This document shows positions 1-11,763 of a stretch of 64,000 nt of DNA, in pieces. Source of the DNA: Hyaloperonospora brassicae (lineage: Eukaryota > Oomycota > Peronosporomycetes > Peronosporales > Peronosporaceae). Under the pieces are notes generated by a model, which saw only the letters and a program-made list of their open reading frames with translations, was not told the origin of the DNA and made no database searches. Numbering within the stretch: position 1 is the stretch's first letter; every line of letters starts with the position of its first letter. The stretch spans positions 62,001 through 126,000 of the forward strand of contig CANTFL010000106.1 of assembly GCA_947650285.1 (NCBI GenBank). Direction: 5' to 3'. Made by a program: the position numbers and the translations under genes.

Positions 1-237
1 AGCAGAAGCAAAAGTAAACTTTTCCAATCACTATTGCGAGTCGAAATCTTTTAATGTAAATAGGCATCAGCGTTGATTCCATTTTTGAGCTGAGTGCTTA
101 CACGGTAGGCCAATAGTCAATCGGAACTTGAAATCGCATTGATTGGTGGATGCATGGCGTTCGTGGACGAGGGTGAGAGCATAAGTTAATACCTTATACA
201 CAGCCTGGGTGTATATGGGCGCTGCTGCGAATGTTGG

Positions 238-1317
238 TCATTTCATGATATCATCAGCGTGAATCTTGTTCAGCTCCACCACATGGTGCTCGATCACCAC
301 GTGAACACTTTGAAACACTGTGACAAGATCAGCAACCGACGATCGCAAAAAGCGCTTTAGGTACGAGTGTACTAACTCAGCTCTAGATGTATTAGAACAG
401 CCAAGGTGACAAACGTCTCCCACCCACGCTTCGACAAATTTTTCTTTGTGCTTGACCCACGTTATATCCATGTAGCGTGTGAGGAAAGGGAGATATCGGT
501 ACTTGGTCTGAAGTTTTGCCCATTTGGCTTCGAAACTTTGGCACTTGATGTAAAGCAGAGAGCAATCTAGTTCGCGATCGCCTCTTTCCATCGATCGCGT
601 TTCGTAAATTAAACTTTGCACCTGGCAACAACATTTTTATTATGTGCCAGCGGCACAGCAATCTTGTCGCATTCAAAAATATTTGCTGCTCAGCGTGTTA
701 AAGAGCCGAATCGTTGTCGCTGAACAGAATTCGCGTAATTTCGTCATTTCTTCGACTCTGAAGCACCTTTTTTAAAAGCGTTTAGAGCCCATTCGTAGTT
801 TTTCTTGTCCTCCCTTGGCATAAACGTTTTGCAAATAAGGAACGACTTGCCGAACGGGGTAGAGTTGACAAAATTGAGCATGGGCATCTTGAACTTGTTT
901 GTCTGGTACGTGCAGTCGAGTACGATGACGTCAAGAACTCTGAAGTAAGAGCGATGAGTTGAGGATTTGCAAACATCAAGCGGCAGATTTGACCTTTGCG
1001 TCAAGAATGAAATTATGGCATTAGTTTTTTGCTTGCAGTTCGTCGAACAGCGCATAAATCTGCATACGTCCATTCAAGTACTCTCTACAACCTATATGTT
1101 TGTCATTGTATATGTCCGTGCTTACGCTGCAGAAGTCTGGATACTCCTGTCTGAGATCCGCAATTTGCTTATTTGGCCGCACACCTGCACTCTCTAGTCG
1201 AATGCGCTTGCTTTGTTGCTCAATTGCTAGCTGTCTATCTCGAGAAGGCATGTTGAGGTTTGTGGACATGTCATGGTTGTCCGCTCCTATGTCAAGGCAC
1301 CTGCCACATCTTGTCAA
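238..1317 (-). pseudogene. Mutator-like (MULE) transposase relic
   Basis: Broken transposase read on the minus strand through at least four frames. From the 5' side (1317) it shows an N-terminal block with 'SAGVRPNKQIADLRQEYPD' and 'ALFDELQ' (1317-1021). Next comes the catalytic-domain start 'VIVLDCTYQTNKFKMPMLN' with the first Asp (around 930-880), then a frameshifted segment 'LFSDND' followed by 'ATRLLCRWHI' (around 740-640), then the C-terminal part with 'WVGDVCHLG' and a Ser-Arg-Glu-like 'TSRAELVHSYLKRFL' block (621-238). This order is typical of MULE-type DDE transposases in plants, fungi and oomycetes, which cut and paste DNA transposons. Several stops and frame changes make it non-functional. 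I found no terminal inverted repeats, so the element boundaries are unknown. It could also be a domesticated FAR1-like gene that has decayed, but the stops argue against use. Confidence 0.75.
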
Positions 1318-3541
1318 CGCTGATCTTTCGCGCTATGAGTTGATAATTGCATCCTGTAGGTTTTGTCTTTGTCTATCGCGCGACAGCAGTAGAGATATAT
1401 GATCCCGATCGGTCGCCCCAACAATCATTTTTATTTTTATATAGTCGGACCTGAAGATCGATAGAGGATACTAAAACTTTGCACTTTCAATTGGAGAGCC
1501 GTGAACATCTCCTTTGCTAAAGGATACTTAAATTCCAAGAACCCATCAGACTCCATCAAATATCAAGAATTTCCTTATAGTAGTTGTGAAATTATAAATT
1601 GTATCGTAGTGCGTAGTACCAATTGATATACTTGCCATTATTGATTCCGTATAAGTTGTAAAATACGCCCTGATTTGGCTCCAGGGGGGTGAGATAGTAA
1701 AAATGGGGGGGGGTAAAATTATCATTACTCTAGATTTATGAATAAGCATAAAATATGTAAATTAAGTTGTATCCCAAAATGGTGATGATTGACATGGAAG
1801 AAATTTACGGTTCCAATGTATTGTCGAAGAAACAATTTTTTCAGAAGGGCGCTACTGCAACTATGTTTATACAGGACTACTATTTTATTAAAAATTTAAG
1901 TGCAAATTCAAGAGGTACAGTGGTGGGAGCAAGACGTATGTGTGCTGACAAGACGGGTGCCCGTGGGAAGTCCGCGTGAAGAGGCGACATAGGGAGGGTG
2001 CATCTTCTAAGCACTACATTTCGACGCAGAATGATTTACACTCTGAGGTATGTCTCGCGACTGCCAAGCCTTCAAAAGGGTAAATTAAACATCTTTTTAC
2101 TTATATTGTAGCGGTTTAGGTGACAAGGGAATCAAGCGCAATACAATTGTGGCGCTAGTACGCTTCCGTGACGGAACAAATATCCAAAAGTATCGAACCA
2201 ATATCTACGAAGCTAAATAAGCAGTCATTGTCTTCTTTTGATCATACATATTATTAACAGCGCTTATAAGAGGGATAGCAATATACTACAATATCTTTAG
2301 CACTTGTTTTTTCCGTATATATATGAGACAAAGTGCTAAAAAAATGGAGCGTGCAAACTCAAGGCATCTTTAATAGCACGTGCTTCTACCTGCACTTGCG
2401 AAGACTGCTTGCTTCAATCAGAATTAATCTTGTATGTAAATTTACATACACAATACGTCGCTCAGCTCAGCGCTTACTGATCTCTTCAGTTATAACGCGA
2501 TTACTTACCGTATCCTTTTTCTGCAGCTTGCTCAGCCATTTTATCCTATCCTTGCGAGTAAAACAGGTAATAACGACGTCATTATCACTTCATACGTACC
2601 AGATTTGGCACTGTATCCTTATGATCGACTAGCATGTATCTAAACGAGGTATATACGATCTTCGTTATGTCCCTTCTATTACACGTTGTATCCGTTAAGC
2701 AGTCTGCAAGATACAGCACATCATTGAATTTTGCCAAATACATTGCAGAGTAAGTCGACCGACGCACCTCCACATCTAATTGTGTGATGTCTGCAGTCTA
2801 CTGATCTCCAGCTGCATCCTATCCACTGTCACGTGCACATAAATAACAATAAGTCAGTAAACAACCCCTATCCCGTGCAGATAAATTAATATTCACACTT
2901 ATACCTTATTACCACAGGGATTGCTTCCTGCGAGAATGATACGGCCAACAGCGGGTAACGCAGAGGCTTCCGTAGGCCCCGCCTTTGTTGGCGCTTGTGC
3001 GTCGCCAAATGAACAATGAGCTGTATGCCTAATGATATTGAACCATTGGCTTTTTAAAAATATGGAAAGTCCCGTAATTAATTACGCAATATATCAGATC
3101 TGACAGTATAAAATTGTGTGGGGTCCCGATCATTTCGGATCTATGTTGCTAGTGTCAGACCTGGTGCTGATTCTGGACTTTTGCACAAATCTACTGCTGG
3201 GTTTCTGATTTGTTCGTAGACAATCACTAAAGGAAAGATCAATTTGAAGGAAAATTGAAAGTTTGTTTTTCTAATAAAAATCGATTATACGTAATGGGTT
3301 AAATTGATCAACTCCGCGTGTACCTATTCTTGTGTCGCTCATGACAGTGAATATTACATCAGATCTTCAATGGCTCATTTTTTTGTCCCGCCTTCAACAT
3401 AGCGGTCATTTTGGTGGTTTCCGTGGCACGAACCCTTGCATTGGAGTTTGCACACTTTGAATACCTATAGGCCGAGCGGCCGCGCCGGATGTTAAAGCGG
3501 TGCACGTTCATCACAAGGTCACTTCGGTATAATTGGAAAAT
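1318..3541. other. No gene recognised, AT-rich spacer
   Basis: Only short, unconvincing open frames (up to about 100 codons) on both strands and simple low-complexity runs, including a G-rich run near 1685-1715. I see no domain motif, repeat boundary or RNA gene here. Confidence 0.5.
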
Positions 3542-4839
3542 TTAGAGAGCGTCGTTGAAGGTGAACTGCCTCGAGCATCCACCGGACCTGATTGAGCAAC
3601 AGCATTCCCATCCGTGCTTAGTAGTATCAGATCTATATTGTATGTTAACTATGACCAAATCTAAGACAGTGAGACAGACTAGTCTGTTGTCCACTAGGTA
3701 TACAAGATGCCGGTACATCCTTAATCTAGCTAGCACTGCTGATTTATCGTTCATGCCCGAGATTATAAGGGTCTGATCACCTGAGGTGCTGCCCCTAAAG
3801 AATTTTGATTGAGCGCGCTCTGGCATGCCAGCTAGCGTGAACCTCATATGTTTGTTTTAAAGTGTCGATACCTTCGCTGAGCAACACACCGCTAAGTTTC
3901 CGTAATCCAATGTCCCACGCCGCCGGCGATATCGAATCGCGTTCATGTGAGAACTTGACCTTGTTGTGTTGTATATATAACAGGTATGACAAGCACAGAT
4001 AATGATACGCCATAAACGCTTACATACGGCGGCGTAGTCTTTCGTTTTGTCCGGATAGTCATAGCCAAGATATTTAATTTTTACACTTGATGATTTTGGC
4101 GCCCTTAGTCTGGCGCTATGCGCATGAATTTCGTGCAATAGGTGTATCTTCTACAGTTGACTGGCCTAATAACAAACAAGCAATGTCATACAGGCTTGGT
4201 CACACGAACACGATTAAACGATGTGCTCCAATGTGTTCGTCACTTCGTAGCAGCACTGCCGCTTACCACAAGATGGATTGAGTTCACGCCCAGTATGATA
4301 TAGACTTTATTGTTTTGTCGCGACGCGATAACTACTCAACCTGGGGTTCTGTGAACTCGTGGTCGTGCGTCCACAATGTAGCTGATTTCTGTTGCAGAGT
4401 GCCGATTAACCAGCCGCGACTTCGCACTGATATTTGTAGCTTTCCCTTCAGCGGAGTTAGCGTGCCTCTATCATCTAATATAATACCGGGTGGTTGTTTA
4501 TTTCATGCCAGAAGAGCATGTCGTTTTTCGATAATGTCGAGCATTTTTATAGCATGCGTTGTAGTCGTGGATGCGTCGTAAATACTGTATCGTGTATAAG
4601 CTGTATTTCTTGAAGCAATGAAAAGTCGACCGCCGTCGGCTGATCTGGTATGGTATCCGCAGCTTCATCCAATGTATGCCATTCTTTGCTTCGTCCACGA
4701 CGATAGTGTTCGACTTCCCGCGACTTAGGTCGTATGTTATTCCTTGGAAGCGGCTAATCGATTTGTGCACCGAGGCATGTACATGAGCCAGAGGAGGAGG
4801 TTCCGGTCGTTGAATATACCAGTGAATGTGGAGCTGCAT
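3542..4839 (-). pseudogene. Uncharacterised ORF relics, possibly DNA-transposon derived
   Basis: Three partly overlapping minus-strand open frames (4839-4498, 4138-3857, 3847-3542) follow one another in the same direction. The last has 'LRMYRHLVYLV' followed by 'LTVLDLVIVNIQYR'. This loosely resembles the C-terminal '..YK.LFLGLVDLAIVNA..' stretch of piggyBac-type transposases, but catalytic Asp residues are not identifiable. I do not recognise the other two. No terminal repeats were found. The reading as an old coding relic rests only on frame order and one weak motif, so chance ORFs remain a real alternative. Confidence 0.2.
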
Positions 4840-5053
4840 GCCAATGGCAATCTCATGTGAGCTTGATAGGATTGCCAGTTCTTAGCGCCAAAATTTGGCC
4901 TACTGGTGCGCTGTATCACCGATTGTAGTAAGAAAATTTGAGCTAGTTAGTAGCCAAATGCGCTGGAGATGGGAGTGCAACAGTGCACAGGGCCGAAGTT
5001 TGTACAATTTTTGTGCCTTTAAATGGATTCCATGGAATTCCATAGTCCATCGG

Positions 5054-5498
5054 CGTAACGGGGTGAGACCGTTACATAAAAATCGATATCTTTGCATCAT
5101 TTTTATATTTTTATATTTAGGTAATGTTCAATTGACATTTCTAGTAAGGAGTAAGATTGAAGGAATATTACCCCCGAGGATAATATTTTTTTGATGGGTT
5201 GCTCAATTGATGGTTATGGTTTACGGTACATCAACCAGAGTAAAAACCAATCTCTAATGGACGCGAGCAACGGGTGGTGAGCAAGAGGCCCACATACGAG
5301 ATGGTAGTATAATATGGTTAAACAAAGACAAAGTTAGTTTAATGGAAAGAAGCTTAACTATTTTATTCACAGTTCTTCTTTTTCCCTTAGACAGAGCTTT
5401 CCAGTTCTGCCTACTTTGCTGCTCTTCCTCGCCACGTATACATGACTTCGGGTGCGCACAACCTTGTGTTATATTGAGATAAGTCGTGCCCCGTTACA
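5054..5498 (+). repeat. Solo LTR, family S (copy 1)
   Basis: About 445 bp bounded by CGTAACGGGGTGAG at the left and GTGCCCCGTTACA at the right, so the ends are inverted repeats (GTAACGGGG / CCCCGTTAC) as in the LTRs of element C. The interior aligns with the copy at 61536-62003: both share a 'catcaacca', 'gcaacgggtgg', 'aagacaaag', 'acgtatacatga' series in the same order. No gag or pol lies next to it, which fits LTR-LTR recombination leaving a solo LTR. The flanks (ATCGG / ATGGA) are at best a decayed target duplication. The first T of the expected TG end is mutated to C. Confidence 0.7.
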
Positions 5499-8400
5499 AT
5501 GGATTGTCAGCCCACAAATACTTCGTCCAGGGGATGGCTTTCCTGTGTCAGCAGAAGAGAGCACCTGACAAATGAATTAGTAAATATCAACGTCCATTGA
5601 TGTGGTGCGGGCTAACTGAAATCGGCAAAGAATTGACTAGTGAGCTTCGTAGAGTACCTATGACGCCAGTCGTTCTGGTCTTATATAGACGGAGTTAGCC
5701 AAGACAAAGATGACTTAAAGAGGTATTTTTAATTTAAACGGCTATTGTGAAACGGCTGCGCCCGAAACACGATATTCAAGATGCTCTCAAATGCTGCTGG
5801 ATGCGTAGTTCAATACGCCCACGCATGTTCGATGAGAGAACTGTAGTATGGCGTGCTCAACGCGCTGAAATTTACACGCTAGCAATATAATTTAGGTCGA
5901 TTCAACCATCTATATTGGGCGTGTGCAACAGCGTAGGGTTCCAACTAGTGACGAGACGCGTAGCTGCTGGTAAATTGATGCTATAGATATGCAGTAACGT
6001 GTTGCGAAGCTTTCATACCGCTTATGATGGAAGATTCAATACCGACGCTGGAAACATTACCGTCGTAGCATTATGACATTTCAAATCAAGACGCGGTATT
6101 CGACAGTGGTCACCAGGTGACTTTTCATTGGTCAAGGCTGATGAACATTACGATTGCGTGTTGCTTATTTTAAATTTGTGGCGCTTTCCATATCCACTAC
6201 GTACTCAAATACCACACTGCGTCGCCGTGCCTTATCATTTGCATTGCAAAGAAAGTACTATTGTGAGCTGATAAATTGAAAAATCAATTGTGCTTTGACT
6301 TATTTGATCTTTTTGTTAGACAATTGTAAAAAGTGCTACAATATGTTCAATAGGTGCGACAACTAGCGCTTCTCATGCATTTAGACGTTCGAGACGTCAA
6401 CAATGCCGCGTACCCCTCGCCTCGGTGCACGCTACGACCCACTTCCTGCAAATTTTCATTCATCTCCTATGACCGCACTTTCGCCGATATGATCAAAAGC
6501 AACAGATCCAGCGAAAAAACTTGCTTAATACCTGATAGGACTTCGCGCGGCTCCAAAATTTCGCCACTGACGACAAAATCAAACTACAGGACGATTTTGT
6601 ATGTTACGTATAATGGCCACAAACGCCTCTGAGAAACCAAATTCATGAAGCGCTCGTAATACATTTGATGAAAAATCATATCGTGCGCTTTCCGAGAAAT
6701 GAGTATGAGGGTGACTCTACTCAGCATATCCGCCACTGCCGGCTCAGTTAATGCCTTATCGAAGACCGCCACCAAAATTATAACTGTTTAACGAAGCTTA
6801 CGTTTATAAACATAGCCTTGTTGTAAGCACCAAATAGTGTTCTTTATACCCGTGCACTCGTATCATCACAGCTTTCACGAAATTGTTATAACCTGTTCAA
6901 GCAGGACGATAGGTCGTTAATCTATGGTGTCGTCAGAGACTTCACTTTAATTACAAAGCAGGATAATTTTCCAATCGAATAATATTGGACGGCTTGCCTA
7001 CTCAGATCAGATCATTTTGATGGCTATCATTACAAAAATCCGTAAATACCTAAGTGCTTCTGAAAATCATGTTGTTCGTTACATATAGACCTAACGCTTT
7101 GTACCTGGTTAAATCGTTAGAAGTCCTATTTAATCCTGTAGCGAAATTGCATATAACATACGCACGTTACCCTAAGCTGAGACGAACCCCAAGTGTTAAA
7201 TATGGACAAAGACGTCAAATGCGCAACACAGATAATCTAACGGCGTACAGCCATGGCCTTCGCCGATTTTTTTATGTCAATCCGACGCAAAATGATCCGC
7301 AATTGACTATAACCTCCCGGAAGAATCTCACTGGACATGTCAAATTGTACTCACCGCGTGGTAGCTTTGTAATTCGACATCCTTTCTATGCTCATCTTAG
7401 TTGTTCCATGCAACGCTCCAGCGGTTGTATTACTTAAATTAAAACTTCATTTCAAGTTTTATCGACCATGGTATGATAAATTCGTGCGCGAAGAAGGTAT
7501 GTGCGACACTGCGCATGTTCTCAACCAAATACAGAGTTCCTCCGTTATCGCGAGCTCTTACACAATCGCCGGATACAGCGTATGAACGTTTCGTCTATGC
7601 CATCCCGATTAGAATACAGTACGTCCTTGCCTACTACTCCAGTGATGAGTGCATCAAAAAGCTCTAAAACAAGCATCCGGAGATTTAACAAAAATTTTCA
7701 TGACTTCCCCCGAAGTCTCAGCGCAGTATTGCGATGCACCAAGATGTCTCAAAAATTTAATTGCGCGCGCTGATGACCAAAAGACACTTTTGGTTTTCCA
7801 ATAAATACTTTTGTACAGCGGACACCCAGGAATGCGGCACGTAAAATCTGTCAATTAGACTGGGTAATTCCGGTCCCTTGTAGGTACAAATGGCAACTAA
7901 ATTAGTGCCATCTATTTCGATCGCATCACTGCTGCATAAACGCCCGCATCCTATACACAAATTCTGTATAGTGGAACGTGTAATCATTAGCTCTTTCGTC
8001 TTACCAATCCTCATCTTCAGAATGGATCCATGACTGGATCTGGACGCGCAATGGTTTAAGAGTTAACATTCAATCGAAATTAGGCGCCAATATTTGCTGC
8101 AAGAATCCTATTTGTCGAGCGTTCACGTTGCCTAATTTAAAACAAGACCACGACCCCGGAAAATACAAAATCGCCGCCACTACTCTAAATGTGTTATCCC
8201 CTTCTGTCTAGGAAGCCAGCGGGACTCTCGTTGCCAGTGCAGCTTCTCTTATGATCTATCTTCATCACATATGAAGCAGTTCACATCATCTTAGGCACAA
8301 TTATATGTATTTCTTGCATAATTAGGATAGGCCTGCAGAGGCGCCCGTTGTCATGCCATCAACCATTTGATCCAAGTATTGTATATAAACCTTGGACATA

Positions 8401-10510
8401 TCAATTTATATGTGACTCTAACTAATTATTGCTTCTTACTAATCAGGCTTGACTTGCTTCTTTCAGGCCTGGCTCAAACCACAAATGGCGGCTGTATGAC
8501 CCCGTGGGTTCCCTGGTCGTGGTCCGTAGCCACTACATATCACAGGCTGTAGAATATCTGAATCACGAAAATGGAAGGCATTCCTTACGCGAACACGTAC
8601 GAAATAACCTCGCGATCGTAATTAAATTTTCCTCGTTCGATAGGGATAAAAAATTCTGTTGTGGTTAAGTGAGCTTGGAAATTTATGGACGTTTAGGCCA
8701 ACGATCGAATAAAAAGGACTGCGCAAGAGGGAAAGGGTGTCACATGGAAAATGGTCACAGAAGCAAAGTAACCCTTCATAGAAAAAAAGTTGGAGAACTA
8801 ATAAAGGGATATCATGGACAGGGTAGATTTAACGTAACGATAAAGCGTCGACCACGGCCCCTCGTCGGAAGACTAGGACCCTTAAAGCAGACCTCCGTTT
8901 CTTCTTGGTGGGCCCTTTACCCAACTGGAAGACCGTAGATCATCTTGGTGTGCCCTATATCTCGTCTATAGACAATAGCTTTTCAAGGTCAAACTAGTCC
9001 TGGCAAGTCAATATAATGAGTCAGAGCAAAAGGCAAAGATGGAGTTAAGAAGCTAAAGGATAGGACTAATGAGTATATCTTAATTAACGATCTACATGGT
9101 ACGTGCTTGTCGAGCTCCATAAACTTTTTATGCCTGCTCCTTCGCCGTGGCATCCTTGCTGAAGAAAGTTGCGACTCAAGACCACGTGCGAATAGAGCTT
9201 CAGGAAGTGTTAAACCATCGACTTCGTCTTTGTAACACCCCTTTTTAGAGATCTTAAATCGGATTTGGCCTCTCCTATCTTGTAATTAGGGACTCAAAAT
9301 ATATACTAGGTGATAAAAGCCAGCTAGATAGGCAGCGAAACAGTCAGGAGCGAAAATCTCTTTGAAGAATCTGTTAATAGTCGACTCTCGACTAATTCGA
9401 TCGAGTGGAGACCTGATTTTTCACCGAGTGAAGCATAAATACTCGGCCGCCAAAGTCTTTTTCTTAAGTATCGACATCTAAATTCTGACATTAAGTCTTT
9501 CGATAGTTACGATTATAAAGCCGAACTGGTATAAAAAGTGATTTAAAGTCCATACGTGGCGTCGGGCGCCCCTCTGAAAGCTGGCAGTCCAGCAAAGTGA
9601 GTGGTTTGGGGACTAATAACAAAGTTTGAGACTTCAGTCTACCACAATAGTGCGCGTGCTTCAATCTTAGAAGTCGCGGGATTTAACTGCGAGTCTCAAA
9701 ATGATGAAGAGGTTATATTAAAGACATGATTGAGCAAACGGCCGAAGATGCACTGAAAGAAGGCTCGCCAGTGACTGAGACACAAGAAAAAAAGACTGAC
9801 CGGACCATTAGAAAGGCCTAATTAATAGTTCAAGATGTAACACATTAAAGCATTGCCTAAATTTTATTCTTTTGTCCTCATAGAAAAAACCTTAAGCCCT
9901 TTTAAAATTAATTAAATTAAAATAATGGTGGCCATTAGTTAATAATGTAAATTAAAAAGGCTAAGGTACCGAAACAACAAACGTAAAATTTGTCCCGTCC
10001 CGCCAGGTCGAATAAAATCAGAGGGACTTTGCGATTTTGCCAGAAATGTGCGGTCTATATCTAAAAATATAACTGGTAAATAGTTTTCTAGTCGCACCAA
10101 CACTTACGAGCCTTACGATGCAGGAAATGACGACATAAGATAATGCCTGAGAAGACCGCTAGCGAATTCTATAACAAATATGAATTACAGCAAAAGCGTA
10201 TATATAGAAAGTTGCTGGACGGGACAAGTATCTATATCGGGCTTGGAATAGCAATATTATATTTTCATTGTACGTGATCAAGCTACAGAGACCAAAACTT
10301 GTCTCGTTAAGGTGATTTACTTAGTAAAAGCCCGGAAATATTCTAGCCATATCAGATAATTTAGCGAGTGTCGAATCACTCGTAACTCGCAAAACAATCT
10401 GCCGAAAGGTTTCTTGATCCATTATGCAGGATATGTTGTGTCTGTTCAAAGACAATGCCATATAAAAAATGATAGTCATAATGCAATTTTGTATTGACAT
10501 ATTGAGGCGA
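5499..10510. other. No gene recognised; scattered decayed ORFs
   Basis: Mostly AT-rich sequence. Open frames of 60-127 codons occur at 6354-6632 (+), 6584-6775 (-), 7054-7437 (+), 7757-8014 (-) and 8669-8938 (+), but none carries a motif I can name. The frame around 8840-8990 (+) reads a smooth hydrophobic stretch 'FFLVGPLPNWKTVDHLGVPY' that looks protein-like and may be an old mobile-element fragment. Between 9000 and 10450 stops are frequent in all frames. Confidence 0.4.
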
Positions 10511-11672
10511 TTGGGTAGTATGGCGATCGCTTATTTAGGAGTCGATCCTAATTTATCACTGGCGCCCGGAAGGCCAGTAACGGAGAGGCTACTGATTCCG
10601 TCTTGTGCTCTTTGCACACCTTATGTACCCGTCGGTAGGTTGAGTTGCACTCTTCCAGGCGGACTCGAGTTGATTCCAAGCTTGACCGTAATTGGGATTT
10701 TCGCTGTCGCGTAAAGTCTTCAAACGATTGCAGGTGTGATTGTTCGGTGCTTGGTATGAACCACCTTGATCTTTACGAGATCGCCTTGTCCAATGGCGAT
10801 ACTTGGTTTGAAAGTCTTCTAGCCACTTGAGCCGTCTCGCGATCTTGCACCCTTCGCCTATAATAAAACGCTGCGTCCGATTGCAGTTGGGGTTTATGAT
10901 AAGAGTCTATAACCCCTTGCCAAACAATATATGGATATCACTTGATCAAAGTGTGTAACTTCTCTTGACTTCGGGTGGCCAAACTTCCCAGCCGGAAGAG
11001 AAGTCAACATACGTACTTAGAAGCATATTGAACCTTATTTCATGTTGAATTAATCAAACCCAACAACCCTATCCTATCCTCGTATCTTGGACATCGCATG
11101 TCACGTGGCGCTCTCTCCGATATGTATCAATATTGTACTTGTGTGACACACACCTGATCTCCTTGTCCGATCGCAGTCATCTTTCTGGTTGCATGTCGTG
11201 TCACGTCTTCTACACTAAATTAATCACGATCACGCTTCTTATCGTCGAACCTAATAGCGATAACATCCTTGGTCGCGATCACTTTTCTGGTATCGAATCT
11301 CACGATGTTGAACACGCCTCTCTGGCCACGACTGCTTGTCGTGGTCCTCATCAACATGATCTTGGTCACGATCTCGATCTTATATTGATCTTAACCACAT
11401 ACCCGTTCGCGGTCACGATCTCGAAAGCCACCTTGGTCGCGGTTGTTTCCTTTATCTATAGATAGTCAACGTAACTGTTCCGTAGCCCGTCGTAATTGAA
11501 CCCAATATCGCAGGCCCCATCCTGACTAATCTAATTTCCGGTTCTGTTTAACCCTCTAGTAGTAGTGATCCGACCAGTTGTGGGACCGGCGTTGTCAGCC
11601 GTCTGTCGCGTCGTATGTAACTGGATCAAGATCTCTTCTCGAATCGAAAATTTCACTGGTCGCTTCACCACA
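10511..11672 (+). repeat. LTR R1 of gypsy element A (about 1.16 kb)
   Basis: Full-length member of the TGTGGT...ACCACA LTR family. The left end (TTGGGTAGTATGGCGATCGC) is a mutated form of the end at 41311; the right end is GGTCGCTTCACCACA. Shared landmarks in order are: GGAGTCGATCC; CCACTTGAGCCGTCTCGCGA (10827-10846); a 'GCGTCCGAT' box; a 'GGTGGCCAAAC' box; a stretch dense in GATC/CACGATC motifs (11220-11440); and 'GATCCGACCAGTTGTGGGAC' (11568 onward). Orientation is the same as R2, R4 and R6. In the sense of the element's minus-strand pol this is the 3' LTR. No second LTR is found to the right, so element A is truncated. Confidence 0.8.
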
Positions 11673-11763
11673 GGAGTCCCCGGCGCCGTTAGTCGTCATA
11701 CATATACAATGTGGCTGCGCACTTATTCTTCTACTTGACCGATTCCACTTTTACACATCCGCC

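Noticed and set aside
1685..1715. G-rich run as a G-quadruplex
   Set aside because: A homopolymer-like run without four separated G-tracts; little support.
3474..3484. GCGGCCGC (NotI) sites here and near 62325 as cloning-vector remains
   Set aside because: No vector or linker sequence adjoins either site; chance or genomic occurrence is sufficient.
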